Shown here: positions 42,266-47,014 of the stretch, in pieces
Layout of the letters: every line of letters begins with the position of its first letter
Position numbering within the stretch: the stretch's first letter is position 1
Assembly: GCA_002030045.1 (NCBI GenBank)
Contig: LQBI01000011.1
Coordinates: 1 to 47,014 of the forward strand
Length of the DNA stretch: 47,014 nucleotides
From: Candidatus Aegiribacteria sp. MLS_C
Lineage (GTDB): Bacteria > Fermentibacterota > Fermentibacteria > Fermentibacterales > JCC-6
Direction of reading: 5' to 3'
Notes under the pieces: model-generated
What the model saw: only the letters and a program-made list of their open reading frames with translations
What the model was told of the DNA's origin: nothing
Databases searched by the model: none
Made by a program: the position numbers and the translations under genes

Positions 42266-43564
42266 TCAGGCGAACGTGCCGTAGATCATTCCGGACAGGG
42301 TTGCCATTGTAACAACCAGAGTGACGTAGGTCAGGGTCTTCCTGGTGCCCAGGACGCTTCTTATGACCAGCATGTTGGGCAGTGAGAGCGCGGGACCTGC
42401 CAGGAGCAGCGCGAGCGCTGGACCCCTGCCCATTCCCGAGCCGAGCAGGCCCTGCAGTATCGGTACTTCGGTAAGCGTTGCGAAGTACATGAAAGCACCG
42501 GCGATCGAAGCGAAGAGATTCGAGAGGATCGAGTTTCCGCCCACCGCGCCTTCGACCAGCCCGGATGGGATCATTCCCTCCATATCGGGTCTGCCGAGCA
42601 GGAAACCTGCCACCAGGATGCCGCCGAACAGCAGGGGCATTATCTGTCTGGCGTAGCTCCAGCTCTCGTCGAGCCAGAGGGACGGCTCGCCCCCGGAGGT
42701 GCCGAGTGCAAGGGCGAAACCGATGAGACCGATGCCGAACGTCAGCATGGGCATTCCCGGGAGGAGCAGTGCCAGAAGGACGACGCCGGCCGCCGCAAGC
42801 GCGATCTTCCAGGCGGAGACCTTCATCCAGCGTACCGACATGAAGCCCAGCACCAGAGCTGCCGCACCGGTTATCAGCCATTTGTACGAGTGGATCAGGG
42901 ACCAGAGTTCCGGAGAATCCTCCCTGACTCCCCAGTTGGCGAATACCAGGATGACTATGAGTATTGCGAAAAGGCTCACGGTCCTGTGGATCGGTTCATC
43001 TGCAGGACCGGCGACCGTCCCGGACAGCCCGTTGGTCCGTTCGGTCTCCTCCTTCCTGAAGATCAGGTGCATCAGCAGCCCTATCACCACGCTGAACACC
43101 ACCGCCCCCACCGCCCTGGCCACTCCGAGGCTCATTCCCAGTATCCTGGCGGTGAGTATTATTGCCAGAACGTTGATGGCTGGTCCCGAGTACAGGAATG
43201 CCGTCGCCGGACCCAGCCCGGCTCCCCTCTTGTAGATGCCTGCGAAAAGCGGGAGGACGGTGCACGAACAGACGGCGAGAATGCTGCCTGAGATCGCCGC
43301 CACGGCGTAGGCCACAGCCTTCTTCGCGCCGGCGCCCAGGTATCTCATGACTGCGTTGCCCTTCACGAATACCGAGATCGCCCCGGCTATGAGAAAGGCC
43401 GGAAGCAGGCACAGGACCACGTGTTCCCTGGCGTAGTCGTGCAGCAGGTAGAGGGATTCCATCACGGAACTCTCCAGTCTCCGCAGACCCACCGGCATGA
43501 AGAGGGCGCCCAGGAAGACCAGTGTGATCACGGCCAGGGGCTTCCATTCGGTCTTCAGGTTCAA
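42266..43564 (-). CDS. Permease of the DUF318/ArsP family
   Basis: 432-aa inner-membrane protein with about ten TM helices in two halves. The CSCTVLPLFAGIYKRGAGLG block and GPAINVLAIILTARILG match the ArsP_1/YraQ permeases; characterised ArsP proteins export trivalent organoarsenicals. Later MYFATLTEVPILQGLLGSGM matches the second half repeat. I place the start at TTG 43562-43564, which overlaps the arsR stop (TTGA) and has GGAG 8 nt upstream; an ATG at 43603 lies within arsR with no ribosome site. Substrate not proven. Confidence 0.9.
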   Translation of the reverse strand: MNLKTEWKPLAVITLVFLGALFMPVGLRRLESSVMESLYLLHDYAREHVVLCLLPAFLIAGAISVFVKGNAVMRYLGAGAKKAVAYAVAAISGSILAVCSCTVLPLFAGIYKRGAGLGPATAFLYSGPAINVLAIILTARILGMSLGVARAVGAVVFSVVIGLLMHLIFRKEETERTNGLSGTVAGPADEPIHRTVSLFAILIVILVFANWGVREDSPELWSLIHSYKWLITGAAALVLGFMSVRWMKVSAWKIALAAAGVVLLALLLPGMPMLTFGIGLIGFALALGTSGGEPSLWLDESWSYARQIMPLLFGGILVAGFLLGRPDMEGMIPSGLVEGAVGGNSILSNLFASIAGAFMYFATLTEVPILQGLLGSGMGRGPALALLLAGPALSLPNMLVIRSVLGTRKTLTYVTLVVTMATLSGMIYGTFA

Positions 43565-43902
43565 CGTGCGTTCTCCATTCTCTTCCTGAAGTCGGTTGCG
43601 CACAGGGCCGAGCCTTCCTCGAGCATGTCGTCGACACAGTCAAGGAATCCGAGAACGCATGGCCGGCTGAGGGAGTAGAGCCTCGTGGTGCCGCAGGCGG
43701 TGCGGGAGACTATGCCGGTCTGCCGAAGGATTCCCAGGTGCCTCGAGACCGTCGAAATGTCGAGATCGGCGACTTCGGTCAGCTCCGAGACCGACATGTC
43801 CCTTTCGGAAAGTTGCTCAAGGATCTTCAGCCTCACGGGATTCGCCAGGGCCGAAAGGACCCTGGCCCTCCGTTCGAGCCTTTCCCCGTCGTTCCCTTTC
43901 AT
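43561..43902 (-). CDS. arsR: ArsR-family repressor of the arsenic operon
   Basis: 113-aa winged-helix repressor: SALANPVRLKILEQLSERDM, recognition helix DISTVSRHLGILR (48-60) and wing ACGTTRLYSLSR. Cys at 70, 82, 89 and 101; the spacing around 82 and 89 at the C-terminal helix could make a trivalent-arsenic site, but it is not the classical ELCVCDL motif. ATG 43902 has GAAGGGAGCCC. First gene of the operon, 25 nt after the promoter -10, so it likely autoregulates all seven genes. Confidence 0.9.
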   Translation of the reverse strand: MKGNDGERLERRARVLSALANPVRLKILEQLSERDMSVSELTEVADLDISTVSRHLGILRQTGIVSRTACGTTRLYSLSRPCVLGFLDCVDDMLEEGSALCATDFRKRMENAR

Positions 43903-43927
43903 CGGGCTCCCTTCGGATTTAAGTTGT

Positions 43928-43955
43928 ATTATAGGCCAAATAACCAAATTGTCAA
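43928..43955 (-). promoter_or_regulatory. Near-perfect sigma70 promoter of the arsenic operon
   Basis: Minus strand: TTGACA (43955-43950), 16-bp spacer, TATAAT (43933-43928), both at consensus. The spacer contains the direct repeat TTTGGTTATTTGG, with no clear palindrome. The mRNA leader is about 20 nt with a good ribosome site, unlike the leaderless layout of the toxin-antitoxin genes. Confidence 0.85.
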
Positions 43956-43956
43956 G

Positions 43957-44351
43957 GAATCAGTTCCCTGGTGATCCTCCAATTCACTTCCATTCTCGCC
44001 GTGACCCTTCCACGGAATCGAGAAAACGGCTTTGCGGACCCGTCCTCGGCCGGCAAGGCGGCTTCCACCGTTGAGTCTCGAATTCCCGGGGCTCCCCCTT
44101 CTTTGGGTCAGCCGTCCATGGCTTCTGCGTATTCCAAGCTTACCATCCGATAGGAAGCTTTACTGCTTGAACTCCATGGAGGGACTTACCTCGACGGAAA
44201 CCGAGGATCGTCCCGGGAAGTACGGGTCCGGCGAACTGCCGGAGGGGGGAACCGTCTGTTGGGTCTCATCCTCCGCCAGTTCAGGGGCGTCTGCAATCTT
44301 CTGCTTCTTTGAGCGGCCGGCGTCACCTTCGCATCGGGCGAGCCGCTCGAC
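43957..44351. other. Degenerate intergenic DNA
   Basis: About 400 bases between the arsenic promoter and the first structured repeat. Frames on both strands lack similarity to families I know. I see no ribosome sites, signal peptides or RNA gene. Confidence 0.45.
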
Positions 44352-44645
44352 GGGCCCTTCGCGGAATATGCTCCATGGAAAGATTGTGTTTCCCAAACCC
44401 GCAGTTTCCATTTGAAACTGCGAACCTGGTCCATCAGGATCAGGCGAGGTCGGCTGAATGAGCTCCTGATCCTACGGGGCAGGTATATCTCCGGGGTCAG
44501 GGCTCCATCCCTGCTTGACCGCCGGGTTTCGCTTCCGTATTCTGCAGCCGAGCGTCATAATCAGTGAAAATGGTTGAAAATCTTGACCGTGAAGCGTGAT
44601 CCCGGAGCAACTCACGGAAGGCTTGAAATCAAGTTGCCTATTGAT
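44352..44645 (+). repeat. Structured interspersed repeat, copy 1
   Basis: 294-base element that recurs at 45724-45966. The core (44400-44490) is nearly identical in both copies. It forms hairpin A, CGCAGTTTC/GAAACTGCG around CATTT (44400-44422), then nested stems ACCTG (44424-44428) with CAGGT (44480-44484) around AGGATCAGG (44436-44444) with CCTGATCCT (44465-44473). A third weaker stem CCGTGA/TCACGG lies near 44588-44615. This copy has about 51 extra bases after CTCCGGGG relative to copy 2. No transposase is inside. Confidence 0.85.
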
Positions 44646-44679
44646 AAAGAAAACAGAAGAAACGAATCAGTACAGGTTC

Positions 44680-44937
44680 ATGCTGGCAAACACAGAGGAA
44701 GAAATAGCCCGCTTCACCAAATAACCGGCCCCGGAACACCTCCAGCTCTCAACCAAAAACCCCGAGGGAACAAAGAACCTGTTCACCAGCTACGGCGCCC
44801 TCTTCCTGGGCGAGAACACTCCGGTCCCCCCGGGCGCTTACGCCGCAGGCCCCAACCACACCCTTCACACCAGCGGTGCGGCAAGGTTCACCGGAGGGCT
44901 TGCCCGTTCATCTTCCTCAGTCCCCGGGCCCGGGTAG
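44680..44937 (+). pseudogene. hisD: Histidinol dehydrogenase (hisD), C-terminal fragment
   Basis: After an in-frame TAA the frame reads PAPEHLQLSTKNPEGTKNLF, TSYGALFLGENTPVPPGAYA and AGPNHTLHTSGAARFTGGL. This is the HisD C-terminal signature (APEHL, GAIFLG-like, YVAGPNHVLPTSGTARF). The preceding EEEIARFTK also fits in frame. Only about 80 of some 430 residues remain, and the frame dies at 44935-44937. The catalytic His of the PNHxLPT motif is still recognisable. The gene is a dead fragment lying between the two structured repeats. The 213 bases after it (44938-45150) hold only the leader of the next gene. Confidence 0.85.
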
Positions 44938-45150
44938 GGAACAGCGGAAAGGAACTCCCTGAACTGGCGGGAAAGCTGGCAAGGGTGGAGGGGTTGAGGT
45001 GACATGAGGAGGCCCGCGGTCCGAGGATGATGTTTGAATAGCCGGCCATACACCCGGAAAGCAGAAAACCGACAGGAGGGAATGCACTTGTTTCCGTACA
45101 CTGAATCAGCAAGATCACTGAGTATCAATAATCATTGAATGGAGGCCAAT

Positions 45151-45579
45151 ATGAAAACAGCCGCAGCCATGCTGTTCCTGATCATGGCTCTTTCCCACGG
45201 GGAAGGCTTCAGCCGTCACTCCGTCTCTGCAACCGTGATTCCCATAGATCCCGGCCTTCTCTATCCTGATATTGCCTATGAGTACTCCCTCACCAGCAAT
45301 GACGCCATCGGTATTGCCAGCGGTGTTGGCCTTATCAATCGGATCACCTACACCAGGAAGATAGGGGTCCTGTGTCTCTCAGGCAGCTTGGGAGCAGTTG
45401 TACCGGAGCATGACCTGCACAGGATAGAGACCTTCACAGCCATCTCAGTCGAGTACAGACAGTCCCTGGGAGAAAACCTCTACTCGAGAATAGTCGGCAG
45501 CGGCGTGTTCTTCGAGGAAATGCCGTACGACATACCGGTGATCCCTGTGATACAGGTGGGTTTCGGCTGGGCTTTCTAA
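45151..45579 (+). CDS. Small secreted protein, probably beta-barrel-like
   Basis: 142 aa with signal peptide MKTAAAMLFLIMALSHGEG, then amphipathic beta strands (SVSATVIPIDPGLLYPDIAY, FTAISVEYRQSLGENLYSRI) and an aromatic C-terminus VIQVGFGWAF, as in small outer-membrane barrel proteins. The family is not recognised. ATG 45151 has GGAGG 5 nt upstream; the ATG at 45139 sits on that ribosome site. It lies alone between the two structured repeats. Confidence 0.78.
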   Translation: MKTAAAMLFLIMALSHGEGFSRHSVSATVIPIDPGLLYPDIAYEYSLTSNDAIGIASGVGLINRITYTRKIGVLCLSGSLGAVVPEHDLHRIETFTAISVEYRQSLGENLYSRIVGSGVFFEEMPYDIPVIPVIQVGFGWAF

Positions 45580-45723
45580 ACAGGCTGGAAACTGGCAGGA
45601 TCGTAGTTCAGGTGAGCCGTTTCCACCTCCATCGAGCAGCCTTCTGTCATCAAGCGGATTCCGGAGCACCTGGATATGCGGGAAGACCCCGGGCCTCCGC
45701 CGCTGCCTCCGGAACTCGTCTGC

Positions 45724-45966
45724 GGGCCCCGCGCGGAATACGCTCCATGGAAAGATGATGTTTCCGAACCCTGCAGTTTCCATTTGAAACTGCGAACCTG
45801 GTCCATCAGGATCAGGCGAGGTCGGCTGAATGAGCTCCTGATCCTACGGGGCAGGTATATCTCCGGGGAGAGTATCATAATCAGTGAAAATGGTTGAAAA
45901 TGTGGACCGTGAAGCGTGATCCCGGAGCAACTCACGGAAGGCGTGAAATCAAGTCTCCCATTGATA
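45724..45966 (+). repeat. Structured interspersed repeat, copy 2
   Basis: 243-base direct repeat of 44352-44645 with both hairpin A and the nested stems intact. The base facing G at the foot of hairpin A is T instead of C, which still allows a G-T(U) wobble. The edges and the last third differ more than the core. It directly precedes the leader of the secreted protein gene at 46173; the 200 bases in between hold nothing I recognise. Confidence 0.85.
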
Positions 45967-46172
45967 CGATCCACCTCACGCCGTTCCTTTCCCTGCTGTT
46001 GATCGCCGTCTCCGTCGGGGAGCGTATAAGCCCCCGGACGGCGGCCGGGCGTGTCATGGTGATCGCGGGGATAGTACTGGAGCGCGGCCTGGGTCGGGTT
46101 GGCGTCGTGGTGGGGCGGGGTTAGCTTCCGAATGAGTGGCACCGGGGTTTCACCGGTTGGAGGGAGAGGGCA

Positions 46173-47014
46173 GTGCTGGCAGCAGCTGCGGCTCTGGCGC
46201 TGGCGGTAGGGCCGGCGGCGCTGGAATACGAGATAGTGGACAGCGTTCGTGTGGACATCGGCTACGAAGCGGCCTTCCAGGTACTGTGCCTGGGAGCCGG
46301 CCCCACCGGCGACGTGGTGGCCGGCGGCGTCACCAGTGAGGGCGTGGACTACATGAACCGGGCTTTCACCGTGGGCCTGGGCTCCGGCTGGAACGTGAAG
46401 TACAGCGGCTTGGTGGAGGGCGTGAACTCAGGATGGATAACCGCGGTAAGCCCCTCGTGGGACGGCGGATGCATCTGTGGCGGGGCCACAGGCTACTCCC
46501 CCGGCAACGAGGGCGACGCCTGGGTGGTGGCTCTGGACCCCGGGGGGTTCGCCCTGTGGCAGCACCACCGGGGGGACGACGGTGAGCTTGCGGAGGTGTC
46601 GTGGGTCTCCGGGGCGCACATGCGCTCCGCCGCCGCGGGCTACAGCCATGATCAGGCCGGCCGTCCGGAGTCATGGCTGCTCCGGCTCGACGATGCCGGC
46701 GGGGCCACTTCCGTGAGCCCGGTGGACCTGGACGGCTTCAAGGTGGTGGATGCCTGCTCCACCTTTGCCGGGGAGACGGTCATGGTGGGCACCCGGTACG
46801 GGGAGGCCGCCGCCGTGATGGTGGACGGCGAGGGCGGAACGGTATGGACCGACCCCGCCATCGTGGAGGGGGCTCTGGCAACGGTGGAGGAGTGCGGCGG
46901 GAGAATCCTCTCCGGGGGCCACGCCTATTCCGACGCCGGGGACCCGATCCTGTGCCTTCACTCCAGTTCGGGAGGCCGCCGCTGGATGCGGAACCTGGCC
47001 GAGGACGGCTACTC
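46173..47014 (+). CDS. Large secreted repeat protein, 5' part (runs off the window)
   Basis: GTG 46173 with GGAGGGAG upstream opens a frame that stays open to the window end (280 codons). Signal peptide VLAAAAALALAVGPAAL, then repeats of a propeller-like pattern: GDVVAGGVTSEGVDYMNRAF, DGGCICGGATGYSPGNEGDA, WLLRLDDAGGATSVSPVDL and GRILSGGHAYSDAGD. The repeating G-x-x-AGG/W-LD units resemble 'PQQ/delta-60'-like secreted propellers in FCB and deltaproteobacteria. No ATG exists in frame upstream before the stop at 46122-46124. The protein is incomplete, so the C-terminal sorting signal cannot be checked. Confidence 0.75.
   Translation, partial: MLAAAAALALAVGPAALEYEIVDSVRVDIGYEAAFQVLCLGAGPTGDVVAGGVTSEGVDYMNRAFTVGLGSGWNVKYSGLVEGVNSGWITAVSPSWDGGCICGGATGYSPGNEGDAWVVALDPGGFALWQHHRGDDGELAEVSWVSGAHMRSAAAGYSHDQAGRPESWLLRLDDAGGATSVSPVDLDGFKVVDACSTFAGETVMVGTRYGEAAAVMVDGEGGTVWTDPAIVEGALATVEECGGRILSGGHAYSDAGDPILCLHSSSGGRRWMRNLAEDGY

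Noticed and set aside
41793-42881. 362-codon frame that would extend the thioredoxin lipoprotein upstream
   Set aside because: The lipoprotein signal and AGGAGG place the start at 42230; the rest lies inside the permease gene out of frame.
46366-46961. Minus-strand open frames at the right end
   Set aside because: They are Pro/Arg/Ser-rich shadows of the GC-rich secreted-protein gene, which has a signal peptide and repeat pattern.

Overview
The window looks like chromosomal DNA from a Gram-negative-type bacterium of fairly high GC. Support comes from a type IV pilus retraction ATPase, several lipoproteins with Sec signal peptides, a periplasmic-sensing hybrid kinase and a barrel-like small secreted protein. 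The six-bladed-propeller and beta-helix lipoproteins, together with the SpoIIE/HD-GYP signalling style, would suit an FCB-group or deltaproteobacterium-like lineage, but the sequence alone does not settle the taxon. No rRNA, tRNA or CRISPR array was seen.

Layout. (1) 1-7.9 kb is housekeeping and signalling: the tail of an IS transposase, an operon (minus strand) of a REC-GAF-HD-GYP regulator followed by a BvgS-like hybrid histidine kinase, and divergently pilT plus a coupled small gene. (2) 8.0-29.1 kb is an accessory or defence island. It is broken up by transposase and phage-like debris and holds four separate AbiEi/AbiEii toxin-antitoxin pairs, a MntA-type nucleotidyltransferase with a truncated HEPN partner, a truncated GNAT toxin, a DUF6933 gene with a tiny coupled upstream ORF, a pRiA4b/DUF1186/SEC-C protein and a fragment of a DUF1186 paralogue. 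It also holds a GHKL (MORC/MutL-like) ATPase, an unknown two-TM coiled-coil protein, and a 1226-aa TIR / cyclase-like / STAND-NTPase / TPR protein. (3) 29.4-34.3 kb carries a GAF-SpoIIE phosphatase, a beta-helix lipoprotein, a BON protein with a basic tail and a propeller lipoprotein. (4) 34.3-38.3 kb is an ArsR-type repressor followed by a heterodimeric ABC exporter pair. (5) 39.0-43.9 kb is a seven-gene arsenic/redox operon read on the minus strand from one near-perfect sigma70 promoter: arsR, an ArsP-like permease, a thioredoxin lipoprotein, ccdA, a CxxC mini-thioredoxin, acr3 and arsC. (6) 44-47 kb is decayed DNA with a hisD fragment and two copies of a structured 240-290 bp repeat flanking a small secreted-protein gene, then the start of a large secreted protein that runs off the window.

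The most interesting structure found lies between and upstream of genes. Three toxin-antitoxin or regulator genes (AbiEi-1, MntA, AbiEi-3) and probably the ABC-operon ArsR share one promoter layout: -35 box, palindromic operator in the 16-17 bp spacer, -10 box, then the start codon only 6-10 bp further on, so the mRNA should be leaderless or nearly so and repressor binding would sit directly on the promoter. Two of the four AbiE loci are also accompanied by a 25-nt hairpin element whose stem shows a compensatory base-pair change between copies. The GHKL ATPase, the AbiE-3 pair and the unknown coiled-coil membrane protein are co-directional and could form a composite defence unit. That last point is inference.
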